A stretch of DNA of 64,000 nucleotides, taken from assembly GCF_016862275.1 (NCBI RefSeq), contig NZ_BOMQ01000043.1, positions 62,001 to 126,000 of the forward strand, read 5' to 3'. Numbering within the stretch: the first letter of the stretch is position 1; each line of letters opens with the position of its first letter. Positions 36,799 to 45,919 of this stretch are shown here, piece by piece. This DNA comes from Actinoplanes nipponensis. Lineage in GTDB: Bacteria > Actinomycetota > Actinomycetes > Mycobacteriales > Micromonosporaceae. The notes beneath the pieces are model-generated. The model had not been told where the DNA came from, did not search any database, and saw only the letters and a program-made list of their open reading frames with translations. The position numbers were made by a program, and so were the translations under genes.

Positions 36799-39700
36799 TC
36801 AGCGGCCGGCCTCGGGAACCTCCTCGATCAGCGCCGCCAGCCCTTCGGCGTCCAGCAGGTCCGCCGGGCGGACCGTCACCCCGTCGCGGACGTAGTGGAA
36901 GCCGGCCCGGACCCGCGACACCGGCACGCCGGCCAGGGCCGCCCAGGCGATCCGGTACGCCGCGAGCTGCACCGTCGCGGCAGCGGCATCGGCGGCCGCG
37001 GGCCGGCGGCCGGTCTTCCAGTCGATCACGTCGAACCGGCCGCCCGGCTCGGCGAAGACGGCGTCCATCCGCCCGCGCAGCACGACCCCGGCGACCGTGG
37101 TGGCGAACGGCACCTCCACCTCGATCGGGGTCCGGTCGGCCCACTCCCCGGCCAGGAATGCCTCCTGCAGCGCGAGGAGTTCCTCGTCGGCGGCCGCGTC
37201 GTCGTCCGCGGCGCCGGGCAGCTCGTCCACGTCGAGCAGCCGCACCGAGCCGTAGCGCTGCTCCAGCCACGCGTGGAAGGCCGTGCCCCGCCGGGCGTGG
37301 GGCGCGGGCCGGTGCGGCAGCGGCCGCCGCAGGGACCGGGCCAGGGCCTGCGGATCACGGCGCAGCACGACGAGCTGCGAGACGGAGATGTGCGGCGGCA
37401 GGGCGACCTCGAGCGGACCGTCGTGGCGGGCCCGCTCGTCGCGCTCGGCCAGCAGGATCCTGGCCTCCCGCCGCCACCGCGCGATGTCCGGATCGTCCGC
37501 GTGGGCGCTGGCGCCGGAGCCCTCGGCCGCCGCTGCGGGTCCCCCGGCACCGGTCACCCCGGCACCCTCCGCCGCGGCCCCGATGGCGGTAGCCGCCTCT
37601 CGACCGGCCGCCTCCCGGCCACCGGCCGCCTCCCGGCCACCGGACACCGGCTCGCCCCCGGCCACCGCCTCGCCACCGGCCGCTGCCCCGCCGCTGGCCG
37701 CCACTTCGCCACCGGAGGGAGCCCCACCGCCGGGCGTGGCCTCCCCGCCAACAACCCTCCCGCCGCCACCAACCGCCTCGCCACCGGCCACCGCCTCGCC
37801 GCCGGGCGCCGATGGGCCGGGCCGGTGCGGGACGGCCAACGGGTCGCCCTCCGCCGGCAGCCGGCCGATCAGGCCCGCGGCCTCGCCGGCCCGGGACGCC
37901 ACCTCGGGATCCGCGGCGGCCAGCTCCACGAACGCCTTGGCCGCCGCCGGGTCCGGGCTCACCATCATCCGCCGGATCAGGTCGGCCGCAGCCGCCATCG
38001 CCGGCCGGCGCGCGCCCAGCGGGTCCGACGGCCACTCCGCCGTCGCCACCAGCTCGGCGCTCGGGTTGGTGGCGTCGCCCGCGGGCTCCGGCGTCCACTC
38101 CTCCACCACGCCCGCCCCGTCGAGGCAGGTCGCGCGGATCTCGGTCAGGAACACCGACGGGCCGCGCGGCTTCTTCACGCCGTCGCCCCACCAGTAGCCC
38201 GAGCACAGCAGCAGCCGGCGCGGCCGGGTCACCGCCACGTACGCCAGCCGGCGCTCCTCGCGCTCGTCGTGCTCCCGCCAGGCCCGGCCGAACGCCGTCA
38301 CCGCCCCGGCCACGTCCTTCTGGTCGTGCGCCTCGGCCAGGTCCAGCTCCGGCAGCCCGTCGGCGTCACCGCGCAGCGGGAACGGCAGCACCCCGATACC
38401 CATCAGGTAGTGGTCCGAGCCCCGGGTCATGCCGGGCCACACGCCCCTGGTCAGGCCGGCCACCGACACCACGTCCCACTCCAGGCCCTTCGCGGCGTGC
38501 GCGGTGAGGATCTGCACCGCGCCCTCGACCACGTCGACCTGGCCCGGGGTGAGGCCGCGTTCCTCCTCCTCGGCCGCGGCCAGGAAGGCCAGGAAGCCCG
38601 CCAGCGTGCCGCCGTCCGTGTCGCCCGCGTACCGGGCCGCGACGTCACCCAGGGCGTCGAGGTGGCCGCGCGCCAGGCCCGCGTCGCCCGCGCCCCAGCC
38701 GCGGACGGCCACCTCCACGTCGAGGCCGATGGTTCGTTCGATGTCGGCCACCAGGTCCGGCAGCGGCTGGTCCAGGCGGTGCCGCAGCTCGGCCAGCTCC
38801 CGGCTGTACGCCCGCAGCCGCGCGTACCCCTCCTGCGAGTACTGCTGCGGCGCGCCCAGGTCGGCCATCGCCTCGACCAGGGTCGCGTCGTCCAAGCGGT
38901 CCGCGACCACGTCCTCGGGCTCGTCGCCGGTCGTCCCGGACACCCGGGCCGCGGCGATCGCCCGGGCCCGGCGGTGCAACGCGACCAGGTCCCGCGGTCC
39001 GATCCGCCAACGGGCCCCGGTCAGCAGGCGGAGCAGGGCGGCGCCGTCCGTCGGGTCGGCGAGCACCCGCAGCGTGCAGACGATGTCGCGTACCTCCGGG
39101 GTGTCCAGCAGGCCGCCCAGGCCGACCACCTCGACCGGCAGGCCCCGGGCGCGCAGCGCCTCCTCGATCGCCGCGATCTGGCTGCGCACCCGCACCAGCA
39201 CCGCGCTGGTGGGCCGCTTCTCCAGCGGGATGTCGCCGGGCAGGGCGTCCGGCAGCCGGGCCGCGGCCCGCCAGGCGGCCAGCATGGAGTCGGCGATCCA
39301 GGCGGCCTCGTCCGCGTACGTGGGCAGCAGCGCGCACGCGACCGTGCGCCCACCGACCCGCTCGGCCACCCGCTGGGCCGGGATCAGCTCGGCGACCCGG
39401 GCGCCGGCGGCCCGCAGCGGGCGCGACAACGCGTTCGCCACCCGCAGGATCTCGGGACGGTTGCGCCAGCTCCGGGTCAGGTTGAGCACCCACGCCTCGC
39501 GGCCGCCGGGGCCGGTGAACTCGGCGGGGAACCGGTCGAGGGTGCCCGCCGAGGCGCCCCGCCAGCCGTAGATCGACTGGCACGGGTCGCCGACCGCGGT
39601 GACCGGGTGGCCGCCGCCGAACAGCGCGTTCAGCAGCACCACCTGGGCGTGGCTGGTGTCCTGGTACTCGTCCAGCAGCACGATCTTGAACCGGCCGCGC

Positions 39701-40533
39701 TCGATGGCGCCGACCTCCGGATGGTCCCGGGCGACCCGGGCGGCGCGGGCCATCTGGTCGCCGAAGTCCATCGCCTCGATGTCGAGTTTGCGCTGGTCGT
39801 AGAGGCGGACCAGGGGCAGCAGGGTGAGCCGGTGCTGCTGGCGCTGCAGCATGTCGCTGACGTCCTTGTAGACCCGGCCCGGCCGCGACTGCACGTCGGC
39901 GAAGAACCGGCCGGTCCACGCGGCCAGCTCGTCCGGGGTAACCAGGTGCTCGGCCAGCTCGCCGGAGAGCGCCAGCACGTCGTCGGTGACCGTGCCGGGC
40001 GCGCGGTTCACCCCGGTCATCTCCCCGGTGTACGAGCGCACCAGCGAGTCGACGATCTGCCAGCGGGCCGCCTCGGTGAGCAGCCGGGCGGACGGCTCGT
40101 ACCCGGCGCGCAGGCCGTGCTCGGTGACCACCCGGGCCGCGTACGAGTGGTACGTGGAGATCGTCGGCTCGCCGGCCAGGGCGTCCTGCTGGCCGAGCCG
40201 CCGGATCAGCTGGCCGAGCCGGGTGCGTACCCGGTGGGCCAGCTCGCCCGCGGCCTTGCGGGTGAAGGTGAGGCCGAGGATCTCATCCGGGTGGGCGTAC
40301 CCGTTGGCGACCAGCCAGACCACCCGCGAGGCCATCGTCTCGGTCTTGCCGGAGCCGGCGCCGGCGACCACCAGGACCGGTTCGACCGGCGCCGCGATGA
40401 TCGCGGCCTGTTCCGGGGTGGGCGCGTGCAGCCGCAGGAGCCGGGCCAGCTCGATCGGGGTGTAGCGGGGCCCCGAGTCGGCCCGGCGGCGCGGCCGGGC
40501 GGGGGTGTCGGCGAACAGGCTGGGCTGGGTCAC
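36799..40533 (-). CDS. adnB: AdnB-like helicase-nuclease subunit
   Basis: 1244 aa. The N-terminal UvrD-type motor has Walker A GAGSGKTE (about 48-55), DEYQDTSHAQ, GDPCQSIYGWRGAS, AKGLEWDVVSVAG and VTRPRR. The C-terminal RecB-like nuclease (~1080-1244) shows GRMDAVF, VIDWKTGRRP and the AAYRIAW helix. Motor and nuclease are joined by a long Gly/Ala/Glu-rich insertion (GGEAVA-type units, roughly residues 900-1010), so the protein exceeds the ~1,095-residue mycobacterial AdnB. AdnAB resects double-strand breaks. Its GTG start overlaps the adnA stop by 4 bp. Subunit naming follows mycobacterial gene order. Confidence 0.92.
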   Translation of the reverse strand: MTQPSLFADTPARPRRRADSGPRYTPIELARLLRLHAPTPEQAAIIAAPVEPVLVVAGAGSGKTETMASRVVWLVANGYAHPDEILGLTFTRKAAGELAHRVRTRLGQLIRRLGQQDALAGEPTISTYHSYAARVVTEHGLRAGYEPSARLLTEAARWQIVDSLVRSYTGEMTGVNRAPGTVTDDVLALSGELAEHLVTPDELAAWTGRFFADVQSRPGRVYKDVSDMLQRQQHRLTLLPLVRLYDQRKLDIEAMDFGDQMARAARVARDHPEVGAIERGRFKIVLLDEYQDTSHAQVVLLNALFGGGHPVTAVGDPCQSIYGWRGASAGTLDRFPAEFTGPGGREAWVLNLTRSWRNRPEILRVANALSRPLRAAGARVAELIPAQRVAERVGGRTVACALLPTYADEAAWIADSMLAAWRAAARLPDALPGDIPLEKRPTSAVLVRVRSQIAAIEEALRARGLPVEVVGLGGLLDTPEVRDIVCTLRVLADPTDGAALLRLLTGARWRIGPRDLVALHRRARAIAAARVSGTTGDEPEDVVADRLDDATLVEAMADLGAPQQYSQEGYARLRAYSRELAELRHRLDQPLPDLVADIERTIGLDVEVAVRGWGAGDAGLARGHLDALGDVAARYAGDTDGGTLAGFLAFLAAAEEEERGLTPGQVDVVEGAVQILTAHAAKGLEWDVVSVAGLTRGVWPGMTRGSDHYLMGIGVLPFPLRGDADGLPELDLAEAHDQKDVAGAVTAFGRAWREHDEREERRLAYVAVTRPRRLLLCSGYWWGDGVKKPRGPSVFLTEIRATCLDGAGVVEEWTPEPAGDATNPSAELVATAEWPSDPLGARRPAMAAAADLIRRMMVSPDPAAAKAFVELAAADPEVASRAGEAAGLIGRLPAEGDPLAVPHRPGPSAPGGEAVAGGEAVGGGGRVVGGEATPGGGAPSGGEVAASGGAAAGGEAVAGGEPVSGGREAAGGREAAGREAATAIGAAAEGAGVTGAGGPAAAAEGSGASAHADDPDIARWRREARILLAERDERARHDGPLEVALPPHISVSQLVVLRRDPQALARSLRRPLPHRPAPHARRGTAFHAWLEQRYGSVRLLDVDELPGAADDDAAADEELLALQEAFLAGEWADRTPIEVEVPFATTVAGVVLRGRMDAVFAEPGGRFDVIDWKTGRRPAAADAAAATVQLAAYRIAWAALAGVPVSRVRAGFHYVRDGVTVRPADLLDAEGLAALIEEVPEAGR
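37520..37812 (-). repeat. Low-complexity GGEA-coding repeat inside adnB
   Basis: Degenerate in-frame units such as GCCACCGGCC and TCGCCACCGGCC encode GGEAVAGGEAV, GGREAAGGREAA and AGGEPVSGG. They lie between the motor and nuclease domains. Confidence 0.7.
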
Positions 40534-43500
40534 GGCTCGACGACCTGCCGGCCCTGGCCGGAGATGGGGCAACTGGTGCGGACCGGGCAGACCCGGCACT
40601 TGTTGTTGGCCACGGCCGAGAAGGTGGCCGCGGCCATGGTGTCGGCGGTGCGCCGGACCATCGCGTACGCCCAGTTCGGGTCGGTCGCCTCGGCCAGCGG
40701 GAGCTGCATCTGCTCGCGGGCCTCCTTGGTCGGGCCCAGCTGCACCAGCGCGGCGCCGCCGCTCTCGCCGCCGAACTCCTCGAACGCGCCGGCGTCCACC
40801 GCGGCCTGGTAGCCGGCCAGCTGCGCGTGCTCGTCGACGTCGCCGGCCGACACCGCGGTGCTCTTGCCGGTCTTGAGGTCGATGACCACCAGCCGGCCCT
40901 GCTCGTCGACCTCCAGCCGGTCGACCCGCCCGGTGAGCTGGATCGGCCGGTTCGGGTCGTCGAGCCGCACGGTGAACTCGTGCTCGATGGCCAGCAGCCG
41001 GCGCGGGTTCCTGGCCAGCCAGCGCAGCAACTTGTCGACCATGCCCTGGGCGCGCTCGTGCTCGGGTCCGGCGAGCCAGCGGGCGGCCAGCTCGATCGCG
41101 TCGAAACGCGCCGAGACGTACTCGACCAGCCGCTCCCGGTCCGCATTGGCGTCCTCGGCGAGCATCGCGGCGGCGTGCACCAGGTTGCCGACACCCTGCG
41201 CGGGCCCGGCCGGGGCGGCGCCGCCGTGCCGTTCGAGCAGCCAGCGCAGGCTGCAGCGCAGCGCGCTCTCCATCGCCGACGGGGTCACCTTGACGGGCTC
41301 GCCCTCCTCGACCAGCGGGCGGTCGTCGGAGAGCGACCGCAGACCCCACCACTCGTCGGGATGGGCCCCGGGCACACCGGCGGCGGCGAGACGGGCCAGC
41401 TCGGCCGCGGCGGCATGGCGCCGGGCCGGGGAGGCGTCGGGGGCGACGACGGCGGTACGCAGCTCAGCGACGAGCGCGGACAGGGTGAGGGCCCGGGGTG
41501 GGCGGCCCAGCGGGAGCTGGAAGTCGGCTTCGTCGGCGACGGGGTCCGGGGCGTCCGGGGGTTCGTCCCCGTCTGGGGGCTGGTCCCGGTCCTCCATCGG
41601 GGGGTGCGGGCCGGCCGGCGGCACGCGTGCCGGGTCCGGGACGGCTGGGGGCAGGTCGGCCGGGCTCGCGCCGGCCGGGTCAGCCACGCCCGCGCCGGAC
41701 CGGGCCGGGTCAGCCGAGCCCGCGCCGGACCGGGCCGGGTCAGCCGAGCCCGCGCCGGCCGGGGCAGGGTCAGCCGAGCCCGCGCTGGACGGGGCCGGGC
41801 CGGCGGCGGGGATCGGGTCCCAGGGGTCGGGGTCGGGTTCGGTGGGGCCCGGGTCGTCGGGGTCGGCCGGGCCCGGATCGGTCGGGCCGGGATCCGGCGG
41901 CTGCTCGGGGTCGGGGCCGCCGCGCCGGTCCGGCAGGGCCAGCTCGGCCAGGAACCGGCTCGGCTGCTCCTCGCCGTCGGATCCGCCCACGCTGGCCGAG
42001 GCCACCGCCGTCACGATGAGTTGCTGCCGCGCGCGGGTGGCGGCCACGTAGAACAGCCGTCGCTCCTCGTCCAGCAGCGCCGACGTCTGGCCGACGACCG
42101 CGGCGGCTCCCGCGGCGGCCCGGCCGGCCAGGTAGTCGACCAGGCGTTCCGAGCCCAGCAGGCTGCCGCGCAGCCGCAGGTCGGGCCAGATCCCCTCCTG
42201 GACGCCGGCCAGCACGACCACGTCCCACTCCAGGCCCTTGGCCGCGTGCGCGGTGAGCAGCCGGACCGCCTCGCCACGGTCGGCGCTCGGGGCGATCGAG
42301 TCGGCGGGCAGGTCCTGGCCGAGGACGTGGTCCAGGAAGACTTCGGTACGGGCGCCGGGCAGCCGGTCCACGAACCGGGCCGCCGCGTCGAAGAGCACCA
42401 CGATCGCGTCCAGGTCACGGTCGGCCGCCTCGGCCCGCCACTGCCGGGCGCGCCCGCCCTCGCCGGCGGGCTCCACCGGGGCGCCGCGGGTGCTCAGGGC
42501 GTACCAGCGCTCGGCCAGGCCGCTGGCCCGCCAGACCTCCCACAGGACCTGCTCGGCAGTGGCGCCGGGGGTGGCCGCCGCGGAGCGGGCGACGGCGATG
42601 AGCCGGGCCACGGTCTGCGCCGGCACCGCCCAGCGGCGTTCCACGACGTCCAGGCCGGCCGGGTCCCGCAGCGCGTCGACGAGCAGCTCGCCCGAGGGCC
42701 TGCGGTCGCCCGCGGCCAGGGCCAGCGCGCGCAGGCCCTGCCGCAACCGGCGCTCGGCCAGGGGGTCGGCGCCGCCCAGGGACGAGTGCAGCAGGGCCAC
42801 GGCCGCTTCCTCGTCGAGGACGTCCGGCTCGAGTGCGCACCGCAGGAGCAGCAGGAACGGCGCCACAGCGGGTTGCAGGTGCAGGGGCAGATCCTCCGAG
42901 TGGGTGACCGTCGGAACGCCGGAGGCGGAGAGGGCCCGCTGGATCGGGGGCAGCTGGAGGATGGTCGACCGCAGCACCACGGCCATTCGGGACCACGGCA
43001 CGCCGTGCAGCAGATGGGCCTCGCGCAGGGCGTGGGCGATGTAGGCGGTCTCGCTGGTCGGGGACCGGAACGTTCGCACGATGGCGCCCGGGACGACCCG
43101 CTCCGCCCCGGCGGAGTCGCCGGCGGTTCGCCCGGCGTCATCGGCCGCGTCACCGACGGCCGCCGGCTCGGATCCTCCCGCCGGAAGCGGGTCGCCCTCA
43201 GCGCGAGCGTCATCCCCCGGGCGCGGATCGCTCTCCCGATGGGGACCACCCTCGAGGGGCGACTCATCCGCGCGGTGAGGATCGCCCTCCGGGGGCGAGC
43301 CGGTCTCCGGGCCCGCACCGGCCTCCCGCACCCCCTGAACAGGAATCGCAGGCGGCGGGTGCAGGAAGCGATGCCGTTGCGCCCCCCGCATGCGCCGGGA
43401 CACGCGAGCCGTCGCGGACAGCATCTCCGGATCGGCCCGGTAATTCGTGTGCAGCGTGACGACCTCCGCCAGCGCCCCCGAGGCCGTGCGGAAGCGCTGC

Positions 43501-44435
43501 GGGAAGGCGGTCACCGCCTGCGGGTCGGCGCCGCGGAAGCCGTACACGGACGAGTCGGGGTCGCCGAACGCCACCAGCGGGGTGCCGCCGCCCGCGACCA
43601 GGTGCAGCAGCTCGATCTGCGCCGGGTCGGTCTCGGCCAGCTCGTCGACGTACACGTAGGCCAGCCGGCGGCGCTCCGCGGCCAGCAGCTCCGGGTCGTC
43701 GGCGAGCATCCCGGAGGCCGCCCGGACCAGCTCGGCCGGGTCGTACGCCGTCGAGCCGCGGGTGGTCGCGTCGCGCAGCGCCAGCACCGCGACGTACTCC
43801 CGGATGAAGCGGGCCGCCGCCGGCCAGTCGTCGCGGCCCAGCCGCTCGCCCAGGCGGGCCAGGTCGACCGGGCCCACGCCACGTTCGGCGGCGCGCTGCA
43901 TCAGGTCGCGCAGCTGCTGGGCGAAGGCGCGGGTGGGCAGCGCCGGGCGCAGCGCCTCGGGCCAGTGGACCGCGTCCGCACCCTCCGCCTCGCCGACCAC
44001 CGCCAGCAGCTCGCGGATGACGAGGTCCTGCTCGGGGCCGGTGAGCAGCCGGGGGGACGGCTCGCCGCGCTCGGCGGCCGCCCGGCGGAGCAGCCCGAAG
44101 GCGTACGCGTGGAACGTGCGTACCAGGGGCTCGTGGAAGGTCGGGCCCGCGATGCGGGCCTCGATCCGGTCCCGCAGCGCGCTCGCGCCGCGGCGGCCGA
44201 AGGTCAGCACCAGGATGCGTTCCGGGTCGACGCCCTCGGCGATGCGGGCCGCGACCGCCTCGACCAGCACGGTCGTCTTGCCCGTCCCCGGGCCGCCGAC
44301 CACCAGCAGCGGGCCGTCGGTGTGGCCGGCCACGTACCGCTGCAGCGGGTCGTCGCGCAGCGCGTCCGCCGGGGCGGCGGCGCGGCGGACGAGCCGGTAC
44401 GCCGGCCGGCGCACCACCGCGGGGGTCGAGGTCAC
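40530..44435 (-). CDS. adnA: AdnA-like helicase-nuclease subunit
   Basis: 1301 aa. The motor has Walker A GGPGTGKTT (about 47-55), DELAETDPAQ in place of a canonical DExQD, GDPDSSVYGFRGA, and AKGLEWDVVVLAG. The nuclease end has GRVDRLEV, VVIDLKTGK and the Cys cluster CRVCPVRTSCP (about 1277-1287), which with an upstream Cys suits the 4Fe-4S clasp of RecB/AddB-type nucleases. Two insertions are low-complexity: an acidic Gly/Pro block inside the motor (near 390-450) and a Pro/Asp/Ala block before the nuclease. It starts the adnA-adnB operon and overlaps adnB by 4 bp. Confidence 0.92.
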   Translation of the reverse strand: MTSTPAVVRRPAYRLVRRAAAPADALRDDPLQRYVAGHTDGPLLVVGGPGTGKTTVLVEAVAARIAEGVDPERILVLTFGRRGASALRDRIEARIAGPTFHEPLVRTFHAYAFGLLRRAAAERGEPSPRLLTGPEQDLVIRELLAVVGEAEGADAVHWPEALRPALPTRAFAQQLRDLMQRAAERGVGPVDLARLGERLGRDDWPAAARFIREYVAVLALRDATTRGSTAYDPAELVRAASGMLADDPELLAAERRRLAYVYVDELAETDPAQIELLHLVAGGGTPLVAFGDPDSSVYGFRGADPQAVTAFPQRFRTASGALAEVVTLHTNYRADPEMLSATARVSRRMRGAQRHRFLHPPPAIPVQGVREAGAGPETGSPPEGDPHRADESPLEGGPHRESDPRPGDDARAEGDPLPAGGSEPAAVGDAADDAGRTAGDSAGAERVVPGAIVRTFRSPTSETAYIAHALREAHLLHGVPWSRMAVVLRSTILQLPPIQRALSASGVPTVTHSEDLPLHLQPAVAPFLLLLRCALEPDVLDEEAAVALLHSSLGGADPLAERRLRQGLRALALAAGDRRPSGELLVDALRDPAGLDVVERRWAVPAQTVARLIAVARSAAATPGATAEQVLWEVWRASGLAERWYALSTRGAPVEPAGEGGRARQWRAEAADRDLDAIVVLFDAAARFVDRLPGARTEVFLDHVLGQDLPADSIAPSADRGEAVRLLTAHAAKGLEWDVVVLAGVQEGIWPDLRLRGSLLGSERLVDYLAGRAAAGAAAVVGQTSALLDEERRLFYVAATRARQQLIVTAVASASVGGSDGEEQPSRFLAELALPDRRGGPDPEQPPDPGPTDPGPADPDDPGPTEPDPDPWDPIPAAGPAPSSAGSADPAPAGAGSADPARSGAGSADPARSGAGVADPAGASPADLPPAVPDPARVPPAGPHPPMEDRDQPPDGDEPPDAPDPVADEADFQLPLGRPPRALTLSALVAELRTAVVAPDASPARRHAAAAELARLAAAGVPGAHPDEWWGLRSLSDDRPLVEEGEPVKVTPSAMESALRCSLRWLLERHGGAAPAGPAQGVGNLVHAAAMLAEDANADRERLVEYVSARFDAIELAARWLAGPEHERAQGMVDKLLRWLARNPRRLLAIEHEFTVRLDDPNRPIQLTGRVDRLEVDEQGRLVVIDLKTGKSTAVSAGDVDEHAQLAGYQAAVDAGAFEEFGGESGGAALVQLGPTKEAREQMQLPLAEATDPNWAYAMVRRTADTMAAATFSAVANNKCRVCPVRTSCPISGQGRQVVEP
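41670..41790 (-). repeat. In-frame tandem repeat in the adnA linker
   Basis: About three and a half 33-36-bp units built on CCGGGTCAGCC and GCCCGCGCCGGAC. They encode GSADPARSGAGSADPARSGAG-type sequence; neighbouring units are nearly identical. Confidence 0.75.
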
Positions 44436-44472
44436 GGCACCAATGAGACCACGCGGGTACGACGGAATCCGC

Positions 44473-45492
44473 TCAGGGCTTGCCTATCGAGGCGCGGTAC
44501 CGGACCGGCATCGACACCCGGCGCACTGCGGGCCGATCGCGGCCGGCCGGGTCGAGCAGCGTCTCCACCGCCTGCCAGCCGAGCTGGTAGTGCGGCAGCG
44601 AGATGCTGGTCAGTTGCGGCCGCAGCCAGGCCGCCAGGTCGGAGTCGTCGAAGGACAGCACCGAGACGTCGTCGGGGATGGTCAGCCCGGCCTCGCGCAG
44701 GGCCTGGTACGCCCCCAGCGCCACCCGGTCGTTGAGGCAGATCAGCACCTTGGGCGGCGGTCCGGCGGCCAGCGCGGCGCTGACCGCCTCGTACGCCGAG
44801 TCGGGCCACCACTCGCAGGCGATCGTCCCGGCCAGCTTGATGCCCGCCGCGCCGAAGCCCTCGCGGATGCCGGCCAGGCGCTCGCGGCCGGCGAAGACGT
44901 GGTGGGCCGGGTTGCCGACCAGGTGGATGCCCTCGCGGTGGCCGGCCTCGGCGACCACCTTGGCGGCGCTCCAGCCGGCGGCGACCTCGTCCGGGATGAT
45001 CGAGTGGCAGGTCGGCCGGGCGGCCCGGGTCAGGCAGTTGAGCAGCACCACCGGCCGGCCCTGGAGCAGCTTGGGCACGCGCACGTAGCGGGTGAACATG
45101 CTCGCGTACACGAAGGCGTCGACCTGCCGGTCCAGGAAGTCGGAGATCAGCTTCTCCTCGACGACCGAGTCGCCCTCGGTCTCGCCGATGAACAGCAGGT
45201 GGCCGTGGGCGACGGCCGCGGCCAGGGCGCCGTGGATCGCGCGGCCGGCGTACGGGTCGGACGCGAGCGTGTCGGAGACCAGCGCGATGGTCCTGGTGAC
45301 CTTGGTGCGCAGGCTCCGGGCCATGAGGTTCGGCCGGTAGTCCAGCTCCTGGGCCGCCCGGAGCACCCGTTGCCGGGCGTCTTCGGAGATGCGCATGTCC
45401 ACGTGGCGTCCGGCCAGGACGAAGGACGCCGTGCTGCGGGACACACCGGCCCGTTGCGCGACCTGGAGCAGGGTCGCCCGTTGCGGGGGCAT
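44473..45492 (-). CDS. LacI-family transcriptional regulator
   Basis: 339 aa. N-terminal LacI HTH (TLLQVAQRAGVSRSTASFVLAGR) with a hinge (DARQRVLRAAQELDYRPNLMARSL) leads to a type-1 periplasmic-binding fold (TIALVSDTLASDPYAGR, VLICLNDRVALGAYQALREAGLTIPDDVSVLSFDDSDLAAWLRPQLTSI). It should answer to a sugar or related ligand. No sugar transporter or hydrolase gene is adjacent, so the regulon is elsewhere. The ATG at 45492 has no clear ribosome site. Operator-like repeats lie ~150 bp upstream. Confidence 0.93.
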   Translation of the reverse strand: MPPQRATLLQVAQRAGVSRSTASFVLAGRHVDMRISEDARQRVLRAAQELDYRPNLMARSLRTKVTRTIALVSDTLASDPYAGRAIHGALAAAVAHGHLLFIGETEGDSVVEEKLISDFLDRQVDAFVYASMFTRYVRVPKLLQGRPVVLLNCLTRAARPTCHSIIPDEVAAGWSAAKVVAEAGHREGIHLVGNPAHHVFAGRERLAGIREGFGAAGIKLAGTIACEWWPDSAYEAVSAALAAGPPPKVLICLNDRVALGAYQALREAGLTIPDDVSVLSFDDSDLAAWLRPQLTSISLPHYQLGWQAVETLLDPAGRDRPAVRRVSMPVRYRASIGKP

Positions 45493-45641
45493 GAACCGAA
45501 GTCTTCCACGCGCGTGCCGACAGACGATCGCCGATGGGCCTCCGGGAGAAAAACGTCTCAGAAGGGTAACTGCCCGTTGACCTCTTGACGTTCTCAGGCG
45601 ACCGGAGCAACGTTGGCTAAACCCATCTAGCAGAGCTACCA

Positions 45642-45667
45642 ACGTCGATACCGGTACGTCGATACCG
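45642..45667. promoter_or_regulatory. Operator-like direct repeats
   Basis: ACGTCGATACCG occurs at 45642-45653 and 45656-45667, with a third partial CGATAC at 45666-45671. Probably the LacI-type regulator's own binding region. Confidence 0.45.
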
Positions 45668-45846
45668 ATACTCAATGAGCCCCCTGCCGGACCGGCAGCC
45701 GGAGTCGCACCGGTCCGGCAGGGCCGAGAGCAACGGGCCTGCCTCGGCAGCATCGAAGTCGTCGCGCGAAGCCCGGGGCGAGCGCGGCCGGTGGGAGCGT
45801 GCCTCGGCGCGCCCCCGTGTCGCCCGGCGGGCTGCCGAGGCCCCTG

Positions 45847-45882
45847 GTCACGCCGGGGCGGGATCCCCTGCCCCGGCGTGAC
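45847..45882 (-). terminator. Terminator of the LOG-family gene pair
   Basis: Perfect 13-bp stem GTCACGCCGGGGC with a 10-nt loop, 38 bp past the stop at 45920. Confidence 0.75.
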
Positions 45883-45919
45883 GTCTCGCCCGACTCGTAC
45901 CGGCCGCCCGGAGCGGCGG

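Larger units (their letters stand above)
45493..45919 (-). other. 427-bp intergenic region upstream of the LacI-type gene
   Basis: It contains the candidate operator repeats (45642-45667), a CAACGTTGG palindrome at 45608-45616, a CTGCCGGACCGG inverted repeat at 45684-45721, the terminator at 45847-45882, and no credible gene. Confidence 0.6.

Noticed and set aside
45675..45881. 68-aa plus-strand frame upstream of the LacI-type gene
   Set aside because: No start context; it spans the terminator and operator-like repeats of the intergenic region.
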